A DNA stretch of 64,000 nucleotides, taken from NCBI RefSeq assembly GCF_003330845.1, contig NZ_CP026121.1:2957501-3021500 (forward strand), written 5' to 3'. The DNA comes from Streptomyces sp. Go-475 (GTDB taxonomy: Bacteria > Actinomycetota > Actinomycetes > Streptomycetales > Streptomycetaceae). Below are positions 16,695 to 25,219 of the stretch, in pieces. Made by a program: the position numbers and the translations under genes. The notes under the pieces are model-generated. The model was not told the origin of the DNA, did no database searches, and was given only the letters and a program-made list of their open reading frames with translations. Every line of letters begins with the position of its first letter. Position 1 is the stretch's first letter.

Positions 16695-17439
16695 CTCCCC
16701 GGACACCGGCACCCGCGCCAGACCCGGCCCGGTCCCGTTCGTGGCGATGTACCACTCCGTCGGCGACCCCTCGGACGACCCGTACCGCATCACCGTCACC
16801 CCCGAGCGGCTGGACCGGCAGCTCGGCTGGCTGCGGCGGCGCGGACTGCGCGGCGTGTCGATGGCCGAGCTGCTCGCCGCCCGGGCCCGCGGCGCGGGCC
16901 GCGACCTGGTCGGGCTCACCTTCGACGACGGATACGCCGACTTCGTCACCGAGGCCCTGCCCGTGCTGCGCCGCCACGGCTGCGGCGCCACCCTGTTCGT
17001 GCTGCCGGGCCGGCTCGGCGGCGACAACGCCTGGGACCCGCTGGGCCCGCGCAAGCCGCTGCTGACCGCCGACGGCGTCCGGCACGCGGCGGCCGAGGGC
17101 ATCGAGATCGGCTCGCACGGCCTCACCCACGTCGACCTGACCGAGGCGGACGACATCGCCCTGACGTCGGAGGTCGAGGGCAGCAGGACGGTGCTCGCGG
17201 AGCTGACCGGCACCCCGCCCGCCGGCTTCTGCTACCCCTACGGCACGGTCGACCGGCGGGCCGTCGACGCCGTACGGGACGCCGGCTACACCTACGGCTG
17301 CGCCATCGACCCCGGCCCGCTCGGCGGCCCGCACGCCCTGCCCCGGGCGCATATCGGCCAGAACGACACCGCCGTACGGCTGTTCCTGAAGCACCGGCTG
17401 CACCGGCTGCGCCGCCGACCCGTCGAGGAGCCGCGATGA
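16678..17439 (+). CDS. NodB-type polysaccharide deacetylase (CE4)
   Basis: 253 residues. Zinc-dependent deacetylase of the CE4 family, removing N- or O-acetyl groups from glycans. Motif 1 TFDDGYAD has the catalytic Asp83 and zinc ligand Asp84; the other zinc ligands are His147 and His151 in SHGLTHVD; motif 3 is FCYPYGTVD. There is no signal peptide or membrane anchor, so it may act on cytoplasmic lipid-linked sugar or be exported non-classically. It overlaps the flippase end and its own stop overlaps the next glycosyltransferase start (ATGA). Context points to tailoring of the cluster polysaccharide. Confidence 0.88.
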   Translation: MAAPVDSPDTGTRARPGPVPFVAMYHSVGDPSDDPYRITVTPERLDRQLGWLRRRGLRGVSMAELLAARARGAGRDLVGLTFDDGYADFVTEALPVLRRHGCGATLFVLPGRLGGDNAWDPLGPRKPLLTADGVRHAAAEGIEIGSHGLTHVDLTEADDIALTSEVEGSRTVLAELTGTPPAGFCYPYGTVDRRAVDAVRDAGYTYGCAIDPGPLGGPHALPRAHIGQNDTAVRLFLKHRLHRLRRRPVEEPR

Positions 17440-18587
17440 GGGTCCTGCACATCATCACCGGCCTCGGCGTCGGCGGCGCCGAGCAGCAACTGCGGCTGCT
17501 GCTGCGGCACCTGCCCGTCGACTGCGACGTGGTGACCCTGACCAACCCGGGCCCGGTGGCCGCCGGGCTGCGCGCCGACGGGGTGCGCGTGCACCACCTC
17601 GGCATGGCGGGCAACCGCGACCTGGGCGCCCTGCCCCGCCTGGTGCGGGTCATCCGCGCGGGCGGCTACCAGCTCGTGCACACCCACCTCTACCGCGCCT
17701 GCCTCTACGGCCGGATCGCCGCGCGCCTCGCCGGGGTCCGGGCGGTCGTCGCCACCGAGCACTCGCTCGGCGCCTCTCAGATGGAGGGCCGCCCGCTCAA
17801 CGCGGGAGTCCGCGCCCTGTACCTCGCTGGCGAGCGGCTCGGCCGTACGACGGTCGCCGTCTCCCCCACGGTCGCCGAGCGGCTGAGGCGCTGGGGCGTG
17901 CCCGGTCCGCGCATCGAGGTCGTGCCCAACGGCATCGACCTGGCCCGCTTCCGCTTCGACCCGGCCCGCCGCCAGGACACGCGCCGCCGGCTCGGCCTGC
18001 CGGACGACGCGTACGTCATCGGCGCCGTCGGCCGCCTCGCCCCCGGCAAGCGCTTCGGCGTCCTGATCCGGGCGCTGGCCCAACTCCCCGACGACCACCG
18101 GCTGCTGCTGGTCGGCGGCGGCCCCGAGGAGGACGTGCTGCGCCGCACGGCCCGGGCCGCCGGGGTCGCCGACCGGGTGCTGTTCACCGGCGAACGCCCC
18201 TGCGTCCCGGACGGCTCGGACGGACCCGACCTGCCGTCGCTGACCGCCGCGATGGACGTCCTCGCCTCGCCGTCCCCGGAGGAGGCCTTCGGCCTGGCCG
18301 TCGTGGAGGCACTGGCGTCCGGCCTGCCGGTGCTCTACGCCTCCTGCCCGGCCCTGCAGGACCTGCCCCCGACCGCCGCTCCCACCGCCCGGCACGTCAC
18401 CGGCGGCCCCGACGCGTACGCCCGGGCCCTGGCGGACGTACGCCGGCAGGGCCCGGGGCCGCGCACGGTGCCCGAGGCCGCCCGCCACTACTGCATCACC
18501 CGCAGCGCCGCCCGGCTCATGGACGTGTACGCCGACGCGGTCTCCCGCCCCCTGTCCCCCTCGTTCCAGGAAGCCCGCACCTCATGA
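17436..18587 (+). CDS. GT4-family glycosyltransferase, second in the cluster
   Basis: 383 residues, GT-B fold. The start MRVLHIITGLGVGGAEQQL is the classic GT4 acceptor-side loop. Donor-side marks are VPNGIDLARF, GRLAPGKRF, GGGPEED and the E-x7-E motif in SPEEAFGLAVVEALASG. It probably adds the second or later sugar of the repeat unit. ATG 17436 overlaps the deacetylase stop, and the stop overlaps the chain-length protein start at 18584, so five consecutive genes are coupled. Sugar specificity is not readable. Confidence 0.9.
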   Translation: MRVLHIITGLGVGGAEQQLRLLLRHLPVDCDVVTLTNPGPVAAGLRADGVRVHHLGMAGNRDLGALPRLVRVIRAGGYQLVHTHLYRACLYGRIAARLAGVRAVVATEHSLGASQMEGRPLNAGVRALYLAGERLGRTTVAVSPTVAERLRRWGVPGPRIEVVPNGIDLARFRFDPARRQDTRRRLGLPDDAYVIGAVGRLAPGKRFGVLIRALAQLPDDHRLLLVGGGPEEDVLRRTARAAGVADRVLFTGERPCVPDGSDGPDLPSLTAAMDVLASPSPEEAFGLAVVEALASGLPVLYASCPALQDLPPTAAPTARHVTGGPDAYARALADVRRQGPGPRTVPEAARHYCITRSAARLMDVYADAVSRPLSPSFQEARTS

Positions 18588-19234
18588 CCGACACCCCCAC
18601 ACGGCAGCACCGCCCGGTCACCACCCTCGCCAGGTCCCTGCCCCCCTGGTCACTGCTCACGGCCGGGGCCGTGGCGGGGGGGCTGCTCGGCGGCACGTAC
18701 GGCCTGGTCAGGACACCGGAGTACACGGCGACCAGCTATGTCGTCGCCGTGCCGACGGCGAAGTCCGACACCGCCACCGCCCTCGGCTTCGCCCAGGCCT
18801 ACGGCCGGGTCGCCCCGCAACTCGCCGTGCTCGGGGACGCGCAGGTGTGGGCGGGCGTGCCCGTGCGGACACTCCAGGACAGCGTCCGCACGGCGACCTC
18901 GCCGGACGCGCCGATGGTGGCGGTCACGGCGACCTCCGCCCGTCCGGACCTGGCCGCCGACATGGCCAACGCCGTGGCCCGGGCGCTGACCCGGCACGCG
19001 GACGACACCGAGCGGTCCACCCACGTCGAACTCCGGCAGTTCGCCCGCGCCCTGCCGCCCGCCGAGCCGTCCTCGGCGACCGCCTCGGTGACGGGACTGG
19101 TCGGCGCGAGCGCGGGCGGCCTGCTCGGCGGGCTGGCGGTGCTGGTCCGCCCCCGGCGGGCCGCCGACCAGGCCGGGCCGCCCGCCGCCGTGCCCGGCCC
19201 GGCCGTCGCCGCCGACGCCCACGGACAGCTGTGA
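18584..19234 (+). CDS. Wzz-like chain-length determinant protein
   Basis: 216 residues. There is a first membrane helix at about 24-41 (LLTAGAVAGGLLGGTYGLV) and a second near 168-188 (VTGLVGASAGGLLGGLAVLV), with an extracytoplasmic region between them that starts PEYTATSYVVAVP. This is the Wzz/polysaccharide co-polymerase topology. It lacks the C-terminal tyrosine-kinase domain found in larger actinobacterial versions and has a short Pro/Ala tail instead. It would set polymer length together with the Wzy-like protein. The start and stop both overlap the neighbouring genes. Confidence 0.78.
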   Translation: MTDTPTRQHRPVTTLARSLPPWSLLTAGAVAGGLLGGTYGLVRTPEYTATSYVVAVPTAKSDTATALGFAQAYGRVAPQLAVLGDAQVWAGVPVRTLQDSVRTATSPDAPMVAVTATSARPDLAADMANAVARALTRHADDTERSTHVELRQFARALPPAEPSSATASVTGLVGASAGGLLGGLAVLVRPRRAADQAGPPAAVPGPAVAADAHGQL

Positions 19235-20337
19235 CGTACACCGCCGAACTCGTCACCGACGAGCGGGACTTCGCCGGCCTCGCCGCCGACTGGGACCGGC
19301 TGCACCGGCGCTACGCCGCCGCCACGCCCTTCCAGAGCCACGCCTGGCTGCACTCCTGGTGGGTGTCGTACGGCGGGCGCGGGCGGCTGCGGCTGGTGCT
19401 GGTGCGGGACGGCGACGGCGGTGACCTGGTCGCCGCCGCGCCGCTGAGGCTCGTACGGAGTCCGCTGCCGGCGCTGGTGCCGCTCGGCGGGGCGATCTCC
19501 GACTACGGGGACGTGCTGGTGGACGACGAGCACGGCGAGGCGGCCGTGGCCGCGCTCACCGACGCGCTCTCGGCCACCGCCCGCACCGCGCTGATCGACC
19601 TGCGCGAGGTCCGGCCCGGCGGTGCCGCCGAGCGGGTCTACGAGCGCTGGCCCGGGCCCCGCGGCCGGGTCGACGACTCGGTGTGCATGGAGCTGCCGGC
19701 CGTGCCGATGGGCGAGCTGATCGCCCGGCTGCCGTCGAAGACCCAGCAGCGGCTGCGCGCCAAGCTGCGCCGGCTGGACGCGCTCGGCATCCAGCGCCGG
19801 GTCGTCGACCCCGGCGAGGTGGAGCCGGCGCTGCTGCGGCTGCTGGAACTGCACCGGTTGCAGTGGCAGGGGCGGAAGGTGACGCCGGAACACCTGCGGA
19901 CGCGGTTCCGTGAGCACCTGGTGCGCTCGGTCGGGCCTATGGTGCGCTCCGGCGACGCGGTGGTCACCGAGTTCCGGCTGGACGACGAGGTGGTGGCGGT
20001 GGACCTGACGCTGGTCTCGGCGCGGCTCGCGGGCGGCTATCTGTACGGCGCCCACCCGCGGCTGCGCGAGCACAAGGCGGACGTGGCGGCGATGCTGCTG
20101 GACTCGACCGCCACCCACACCAAGGACGGCATGTTCGGCACGCTGAGCCTGCTGCGCGGCAACGAGCCCTACAAGCACCACTGGCGTCCCGAGACGGTGG
20201 TGAACCAGCGGCTGCTGCTGGCCCGGCGGCGCACGGCGCCCCTGTTGTCGGCGGCGCTGTGCGACGCGTCCGCGCGTCGGCGGGGCAAGGAGCTGCTGCG
20301 CCGCCTGCGGGAACGCGACCGCGGCGGCCGGCCCTGA
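19231..20337 (+). CDS. FemAB/CelD-type GNAT-fold acyltransferase
   Basis: 368 residues, GTG 19231 overlapping the previous stop (GTGA). Two tandem GNAT-like halves as in the CelD/BcsL (acetyltransferase_6) group: an N-terminal FQSHAWLHSWWVSYG block and a C-terminal GGYLYGAHPRLREHKADVAA plus RGNEPYKHHWRPE block, typical of proteins that acylate or aminoacylate extracellular polysaccharide precursors. No membrane segment. It is the last rightward gene of the six coupled ones. The likely role is modifying a sugar of the exported polymer, but the group donated is unknown. Confidence 0.8.
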   Translation: MTYTAELVTDERDFAGLAADWDRLHRRYAAATPFQSHAWLHSWWVSYGGRGRLRLVLVRDGDGGDLVAAAPLRLVRSPLPALVPLGGAISDYGDVLVDDEHGEAAVAALTDALSATARTALIDLREVRPGGAAERVYERWPGPRGRVDDSVCMELPAVPMGELIARLPSKTQQRLRAKLRRLDALGIQRRVVDPGEVEPALLRLLELHRLQWQGRKVTPEHLRTRFREHLVRSVGPMVRSGDAVVTEFRLDDEVVAVDLTLVSARLAGGYLYGAHPRLREHKADVAAMLLDSTATHTKDGMFGTLSLLRGNEPYKHHWRPETVVNQRLLLARRRTAPLLSAALCDASARRRGKELLRRLRERDRGGRP

Positions 20338-20381
20338 CCGGGCCCGCCGCCGCGGACCGAGCGCCGTGTCCCCGGCCCCGG

Positions 20382-21671
20382 CTACCTGGTACGCGACCAC
20401 CAGTCGAGGCGCAGGCACAGCTTGCCGCCGATCCAGTACTCGACCCAGTCGCCGAGGTCCAGCGGCGAGCAGCCGGCCGGACGCTCCGGGGTGGGCCGGG
20501 TCGGCTGCGGTGTGGGGGTCGGGGCCGGTGGCAGGGCCGGGGTCGTGGGGGCCGGGTCGGGGGCGTCGTCACGGCCGAAGAGGAAGGACCGGTAGACCTC
20601 GGACGCCCTGGGGTTGTCGTCGCACTGCCACACGCCGTGCGGGCAGTAGTCCGTCAGGGTCTGGTACAGCGGCTTGTGCTCGTCCATCCACGCGAGCATG
20701 CGCTTCATGTACTCGGCGTTGTCGCCGTTGCGGAACAGTCCCCATTCCGGAAAGGAAATGGCCTTGCCGTGGGCCTTCGCGAATTCCACGTGCTGCTGAA
20801 GCCCGTAGGGCTCCTTCACCTGTTCGTCGAACGACATTCCGCGCGGCTGGTCGTACGCGTCCATGCCGACGATGTCGACCGTGTCGTCGCCCGGATAACA
20901 CCGCGTCCAGGGAACGGCGTCGCGGCCGCGGCTCGGCGTGAAGTCGAAGCGGAACTTCTGCCCCGGCACCGCGCGCATGGTGGTGACGATCCTGTTCCAG
21001 TACTGCTTCCAGGCCTCCGGGTCCGGTCCGCAGCGATGGGTGTACGTGACGCCGTTCATCTCCCAGCCGAGCACGAGGACCGTGTCCGGCACCCCCAGCT
21101 CGACGAGCCGTTCGGCGAGCGCGCGGAAGTGGTGGTCGAACCGGCCGGCCGCGCCCTCGCGCAGCAGCCGGCGCACCTCGTGGTCGGGCACGCCCTCCTC
21201 GTTGCGCTCCAGCATGGGCACGTTGAGGACGAGCAGCCGGTCGGCCTTCTCGCGCCGCCAGTTCGCCCACACGTCGAGGAACCCGGGCCGGCCCTCGATG
21301 TTGCTCCAGCGGTCGCCCGGCAGGTACGTGTGCCCGACGCGCAGTTCGGCCCCGCCGAGCCAGGTGCTGAGCTGGGCCATCCGGGTCACGCCCCGGGGGC
21401 CGTAGTCGAGGTAGGCGCCGAACGCGGGGACCGTGGGGGCCGCTGGTGCGGTGGGTGTGGCAGGCGCGGCTGGTGCGGCTGGTGCGGCTGGCGTGGCCGA
21501 TGGCGTGACGGGGGTGGCCACGGGCGCCGGTGTGGACGGCGGCTCGTCGGACCGTGCCGCCCCCGCGCCCGCGGCGACCGTGTGGCCGGACGCCAGGGCC
21601 GCCGACACGGCGACCGCCGCCGCGACGAATGCCAGCCGCCGGGACCGTGCGCGCCGCTGCTGTGTGGCCAT
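20382..21671 (-). CDS. Secreted GH26-family glycoside hydrolase
   Basis: 429 residues, ATG 21671 behind AAAAGGGG; an upstream in-frame GTG at 21707 has no ribosome binding site. Signal peptide or anchor residues 1-38, then a Pro/Ala/Thr linker to about 85. The TIM-barrel catalytic domain (about 85-370) has the GH26 acid/base Glu204 in LGWEMNG and nucleophile Glu309 in SFPEWGLF, 105 residues apart. GH26 enzymes cleave beta-mannans or beta-1,3/1,4-glucans. The C-terminal Pro-rich stretch leads to a Trp/Cys-containing tail (DWVEYWIGGKLCLRLDWW) that may bind sugar. It lies inside the polysaccharide cluster in opposite orientation, suggesting trimming or release of the cluster polymer. Confidence 0.87.
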   Translation of the reverse strand: MATQQRRARSRRLAFVAAAVAVSAALASGHTVAAGAGAARSDEPPSTPAPVATPVTPSATPAAPAAPAAPATPTAPAAPTVPAFGAYLDYGPRGVTRMAQLSTWLGGAELRVGHTYLPGDRWSNIEGRPGFLDVWANWRREKADRLLVLNVPMLERNEEGVPDHEVRRLLREGAAGRFDHHFRALAERLVELGVPDTVLVLGWEMNGVTYTHRCGPDPEAWKQYWNRIVTTMRAVPGQKFRFDFTPSRGRDAVPWTRCYPGDDTVDIVGMDAYDQPRGMSFDEQVKEPYGLQQHVEFAKAHGKAISFPEWGLFRNGDNAEYMKRMLAWMDEHKPLYQTLTDYCPHGVWQCDDNPRASEVYRSFLFGRDDAPDPAPTTPALPPAPTPTPQPTRPTPERPAGCSPLDLGDWVEYWIGGKLCLRLDWWSRTR

Positions 21672-21799
21672 GGCCGCCCCTTTTCGTTGGACTCCGCTTA
21701 CTGACACCCAGTCATATGAAACGGATTCACGCCACCGCCACTAAGGCTTTCGAGTGTTCCCCTCGCCCGCACCGGTGACCCAGTTCGAAGGAAAAGCAC

Positions 21800-23020
21800 G
21801 TGTCGCTGCTCGACATTCGCGTCCCCGCGGTTCTGCTGCGGATCGACCGGAATCCCTTTCACCACGGAACGCTGGGTGCCGTGCGCTCGCTCGGCCGGGC
21901 GGGCGTGGAGGTGCACGTGGTCGCCGACTGCGCGACCAGTCCCGTACGCCGGTCCTGTTTCGTGCGCGGGGTGCACGCACCGCCGCCGCCCGGGGCCTCC
22001 CCGGCCGAGGTCGCACGCGTGCTGCACCGCGTCGCCGCCCGCGTCGGGCGTCCGGCCGTGCTGATCCCGATGGACGACGCGGGCGCCGTCGCGGTGGGCC
22101 GGGTGCGGGCGGAACTGGCGCCCGTGTACCTGCTGCCCGCGATGCCGGGCGCGCTGCCCGAGCGGGTCGCCGACAAGGCGGAACTGGCCGGGATGTGCGC
22201 CGCGCTGGACGTCGCGCACCCCGAGACGCTCGTCCCGGACAGCGCCCGCCAGGCCGCCTCGGCCGTCGCGCGGCTCGGGCTGCCCGCGGTCGCGAAGTGG
22301 AGCAGACCCTGGCTGGTGCCGGCGGACAGCGGGCTGCGCAGCACCGTGCTGGTGCGCTCCGCGCAGCAGGCCCGGGACCTGTACGCGCGCGCCGGGGAGG
22401 CGGGCAGCAGGCTGCTCCTCCAGGCGTTCCTGCCGCCGGGGCCGGACCGCGACTGGTTCTTCCACGGGTACGCCGACAGCGGCGGGCTGGTGCGGGCCGG
22501 CGGCACCGGCCGCAAGCAGCGCGCCCGGCCGCGGGGAGCGGGGCTGACGTCGGTGGGCCGCTGGACGGAGAACCCCGAGGTGCACGTGCTCGCCGAGCGG
22601 ATCACCGAGGCGCTGGGCTACCGCGGCATCCTCGACCTGGACTTCCGCCGCTGCGGCACGACGGGCCGCTACCACCTGCTCGACTTCAACCCGCGCCCCG
22701 GGGCGCAGTTCCGCCTGTTCACGGACACGGCGGGCCTGGACGTCGTACGGGCCCTGCACCTGGACCTGACGCACCGTCCGCTGCCGGAGGGGGCGCCGCG
22801 GCCGGGCCGGGCGTTCGTGGTGGAGAACTACGCGCCGCTGAGCGCGTTGCGGCCCGCGCCCGCCGGCCGCGAACTGGCGTGGCACGCCCCGGACGACCGG
22901 GCCCCCGGGTGGGCGATGTGGCAGCTGTGGGGGCGGCATGCCGCGGGCCGCGTGTGCGACCGCCTGCGGGACCGTCTGCGCCGGGTCCCGGCGGGGCGCT
23001 TCACCCGACTGGCGCGATAG
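21800..23020 (+). CDS. ATP-grasp domain protein of the polysaccharide cluster
   Basis: 406 residues, GTG 21800 behind GAAGGAAAA. ATP-grasp fold of the carboxylate-amine ligase type. The N-terminal pre-domain starts VPAVLLRIDRNPFHHG; the nucleotide-binding region contains ERVADKAELAGM and LPAVAKWSRPW; the metal-binding end is LDLDFRR followed by YHLLDFNPRPGAQFRLF, where Asp and Asn coordinate magnesium. Such enzymes join a carboxylate to an amine or phosphate. Homologues occur in cell-surface glycan clusters, possibly adding an amino acid to a sugar acid. It diverges from the GH26 gene over 128 bp and is probably a separate transcript. Confidence 0.82.
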   Translation: MSLLDIRVPAVLLRIDRNPFHHGTLGAVRSLGRAGVEVHVVADCATSPVRRSCFVRGVHAPPPPGASPAEVARVLHRVAARVGRPAVLIPMDDAGAVAVGRVRAELAPVYLLPAMPGALPERVADKAELAGMCAALDVAHPETLVPDSARQAASAVARLGLPAVAKWSRPWLVPADSGLRSTVLVRSAQQARDLYARAGEAGSRLLLQAFLPPGPDRDWFFHGYADSGGLVRAGGTGRKQRARPRGAGLTSVGRWTENPEVHVLAERITEALGYRGILDLDFRRCGTTGRYHLLDFNPRPGAQFRLFTDTAGLDVVRALHLDLTHRPLPEGAPRPGRAFVVENYAPLSALRPAPAGRELAWHAPDDRAPGWAMWQLWGRHAAGRVCDRLRDRLRRVPAGRFTRLAR

Positions 23021-23060
23021 AAGTACGTGCCTTTTGTTGAGAAATGCCTACTTTATTCCT

Positions 23061-23267
23061 ATGACTCACATGAAGCGCACCACCACGGTGCTGTGCAGCC
23101 TCGCCCTCAGTGCCGCCGTCCTCGGCGGCACCGCGACCGCCGCCGAAGCCAACGTCCACCACCAGCGCGACCACTCGGACTCCAGGGAGTGCGACAAGCA
23201 CGACAGCCTGGGTCTGACCCTGCTGGGCATCCCGCTGCTCGGGTTCTTCTTCCCGGGCAAGTGCTGA
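23061..23267 (+). CDS. Tiny exported His/Asp-rich protein, possibly leaderless
   Basis: 68 residues with a signal peptide (MKRTTTVLCSLALSAAVLGG, ends ATAAEA). The mature part is about 40 residues: His/Asp-rich (VHHQRDHSDSRECDKHDS), then a hydrophobic LGLTLLGIPLLGFFFPGKC with Cys at both ends of the module. ATG 23061 has no ribosome binding site. TACTTT at 23049-23054 could be a -10 placing the transcript start at the ATG itself (leaderless), though no good -35 exists. ATG 23070 is the alternative. It resembles a miniature chaplin-like surface peptide by size, two cysteines and location, but does not carry the chaplin sequence block. Unknown function. Confidence 0.72.
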   Translation: MTHMKRTTTVLCSLALSAAVLGGTATAAEANVHHQRDHSDSRECDKHDSLGLTLLGIPLLGFFFPGKC

Positions 23268-23283
23268 TCCCACAGGCCTCCAC

Positions 23284-23312
23284 GGGTGCCGGACGCCGAG
23301 CGTCCGGCACCC
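23284..23312. terminator. Bidirectional hairpin terminator
   Basis: GGGTGCCGGACG / CGTCCGGCACCC, a perfect 12-bp stem with a 5-nt loop, lies in the 53-bp gap between the convergent tiny exported protein and long chaplin genes. Confidence 0.8.
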
Positions 23313-23320
23313 GCTGTGTG

Positions 23321-24129
23321 TCAGCGGTGCGACGCGGCCCGGCCGCGCCGGTACAGCACGGCGCCGCCCGCGATCAGCGCGGCACTGGTGGCCGCGGCAC
23401 CGAGCAGTTCCCCGGCACCGGTCTCGGGGAGACTGGGCGGCTGCTCCGCCCCGCCGGGGGGCGTGTGCTCCCCACCAGGGGGTGTGTGCTCCCCGCCCGG
23501 GGGCGGCGGGGTGTGGTGGCCGCCCGGAGGAGGTGTGTGGTGGTCACCCGGAGGGGGCGTGTGGTGGCCGCCCGGCGGGGGTGTGTGCGGGGGCTTGGCC
23601 GGTGGGGTGTGCGGGGGTTTCGTCGGGGGCTGGGTCGGGGGCGTGTGCGGGGCTTGGTCGAGGGTGTGTCGCCGTAGCCATAACCGCCGTCGCCGTAACC
23701 ACCGTCACCGTCGCCGCCGCGGGAGCCGTCGCCGGAGCCGGCACCGGGTGAGTGACCGCTCCTGCCGTCCTCGGAGGTGCCGGAGGAGTCGTGGCCGCCG
23801 GGTCCGTCACGGCCGTCGTCGCCGTGCCCCTCGTCGCCGCGTCCCTCGTCCCCGTAACCGCCGTCGCCGTGGCCCCGGTCCTTCTCCGCCTCGTTGGCGC
23901 AGGAGTTGCCGAAGGCCGGGTTGAGCGCGGCGATCACGTCGACGGTGTTGCCGCAGGCGTTCACCGGTACGTGGACCGGGGCCTGGACGTTGTTGCCGGA
24001 CGCGGCGCCCGGTGAGCCCTTGGCCGCTCCGTCGGCCGACGCGTCGGCGAGGGCGGAGCCGCCGCACAGGGACAGGATGCTCGTCGCGGCCGCTGCCGCG
24101 ACCATTCCCCTGCTCAGGGTCTGTCGCAA
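23321..24129 (-). pseudogene. chpA: Long LPXTG chaplin (ChpA-like), frameshifted before the sorting signal
   Basis: Cell-wall-anchored chaplin. TTG 24129 gives MRQTLSRGMV, the family start; the signal peptide ends at about residue 28. A single chaplin domain (GSPGAASGN, NACGNTV, GNSCAN) is followed by a Gly/Asp/His-rich then Pro-rich stalk. As written the frame ends at 23374 without an anchor. In the next frame the stalk continues as KPPHTPP/PGGHHTPP/PGGEHTPP repeats and ends with a sortase signal: LPETG, hydrophobic stretch, then YRRGRAASHR and stop at 23321. The shift lies in the G run 23649-23652 (minus-strand aagcccc); one added C yields an uninterrupted 269-residue protein. S. coelicolor long chaplins have two chaplin domains; here I see one. 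Gene symbol by position. Confidence 0.8.
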
Positions 24130-24163
24130 TCTCGTGGTCTTCCTGCTGGTAGAAGTGGGAAAA

Positions 24164-24201
24164 GCCGGCCCTGGAACGAACGGTGTTGTCCCAGGGCCGG
24201 C
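24164..24201 (-). terminator. Intrinsic terminator after chpD
   Basis: Minus-strand stem GCCGGCCCTGG / CCAGGGCCGGC (perfect 11 bp) is followed by UUUU (24163-24160). It sits between the short chaplin and the start of the long one, so the two are probably separate transcripts. Confidence 0.8.
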
Positions 24202-24236
24202 CAGATCGCAGCCGGTACTGCCGGCGCGTTACGGCG

Positions 24237-24464
24237 TCAGTCGTTCTCGCACTCGTTGCCGAACGCCGGGTTCAGCGCGGCGATGATGTCCACGGTGTTG
24301 CCGCACACGTTGATCGGGATGTGCACGGGAATCTGGACCACGTTGCCGGAGAGGACACCCGGAGAACCGACCGCGGCACCCTGGGCGCCGGCGTCGGCGA
24401 CGGCCGGGGTGGCCATGCCCAGAGCCATGATCGCGCCCGCGACGACAGCAGCGCTCTTCTTCAT
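24237..24464 (-). CDS. chpD: Short chaplin (ChpD-like)
   Basis: 75-residue exported amyloid-like surface protein. ATG 24464 behind GAAGGGAAAG. Signal peptide residues 1-23 (MKKSAAVVAGAIMALG, cut before DAGAQ). One chaplin domain with SPGVLSGN, Cys54 in NVCGNTV and Cys72 in GNECEND. Almost identical in the mature part to the chaplin at 10134, differing mainly by IAALNPAFG in place of IGLLNPAFG. It lies between the long chaplin and the rodlins, the chpD position. No good sigma-BldN-like pair was found upstream, unlike the neighbouring genes. Confidence 0.92.
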   Translation of the reverse strand: MKKSAAVVAGAIMALGMATPAVADAGAQGAAVGSPGVLSGNVVQIPVHIPINVCGNTVDIIAALNPAFGNECEND

Positions 24465-24598
24465 GAACTTTCCCTTCTCTGCGGTCATGCCCACCATGAC
24501 CTGCAGCCTGCAAACGAGGAATTGACATCGGGAGAAACTGAGGAACGTACGGCGTCGGGTAATTCACTCGAATGCCCGAGCAAAAGTTGCGAATACGG

Positions 24599-24634
24599 CC
24601 GGGCGGCCCGCCGTGGATCCGGCGGGCCGCCCGG
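24599..24634 (-). terminator. Hairpin terminator after rdlA
   Basis: CCGGGCGGCCCGCCG / CGGCGGGCCGCCCGG, 15-bp perfect stem, lies about 20 bp past the rodlin stop codon at 24653. Confidence 0.8.
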
Positions 24635-24652
24635 GCTGCGTACGAATACGGG

Positions 24653-25048
24653 TCAGTCGCCGTTCGCCGACAGGACCGACACGTCCTCCAGGATGTGGTC
24701 GAGCGCGCCGTCCCGCTTGCTGTTCGTCGAGTTGTCCGCGCACTGCTGCTGGACGTGGTCCGACAGGATCGGGATGTCCTGGACCACCACGCCGATGAGA
24801 AGCGCAACGCCGACGTCGAGGTCCTGAACGGCGACACAGGGCTTGTTGAGCGTCCCGTCGACCAGCGAGAGCTGGGGGCTCATGTCGCCCTTGGTCGCCG
24901 AGTTGCCGAACGACGACGAGGCGCCGTTGCCGTTGGCGACGGACGGTCCGGAGTCGTCCCCGACGGCAAGAGCCTGGGGAGCAGCCGCCACCGACATACC
25001 GATGACAGAGGCGGCGGCCGCCGCGGCGACCATTGCCTTCTTGAGCAC
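24653..25048 (-). CDS. rdlA: Rodlin (RdlA-like)
   Basis: 131 residues. Rodlins organise chaplin fibrils into the paired-rodlet layer on aerial hyphae and spores. GTG 25048 behind GGAAAGGAA. Signal peptide residues 1-28 ([17 protein letters not shown], ends PQALA). The mature protein has the family blocks [57 protein letters not shown] and ends VLSANGD, with two conserved cysteines. It is divergent from rdlB over 244 bp, the known arrangement of the rdlA/rdlB pair; which is A and which B is assigned by position relative to chpD. Confidence 0.93.
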   Translation of the reverse strand: MLKKAMVAAAAAASVIGMSVAAAPQALAVGDDSGPSVANGNGASSSFGNSATKGDMSPQLSLVDGTLNKPCVAVQDLDVGVALLIGVVVQDIPILSDHVQQQCADNSTNSKRDGALDHILEDVSVLSANGD

Positions 25049-25091
25049 TTCGCGTTCCTTTCCTCGTAGCGACGCATGTCCTACGGCCTCA

Positions 25092-25119
25092 TCAACCGGG
25101 CTCCGGATATTTGGTTGCG
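25092..25119 (-). promoter_or_regulatory. Putative sigma-BldN promoter of rdlA
   Basis: Minus strand CGCAAC (25119-25114), 16 bp, GGTTGA (25097-25092): five of six in each box against the reported CGTAAC-N16-CGTTGA consensus. Lies 44 bp upstream of the GTG. Confidence 0.6.
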
Positions 25120-25219
25120 GTTGTTCACCCGGTTGGCCCGCAGCCCCGAAAAGCCCCGATAATCACCGGGAACGAAGAACACACAAACTGTCCTGGCATG
25201 GGCTGACAGAGTGATGAGG

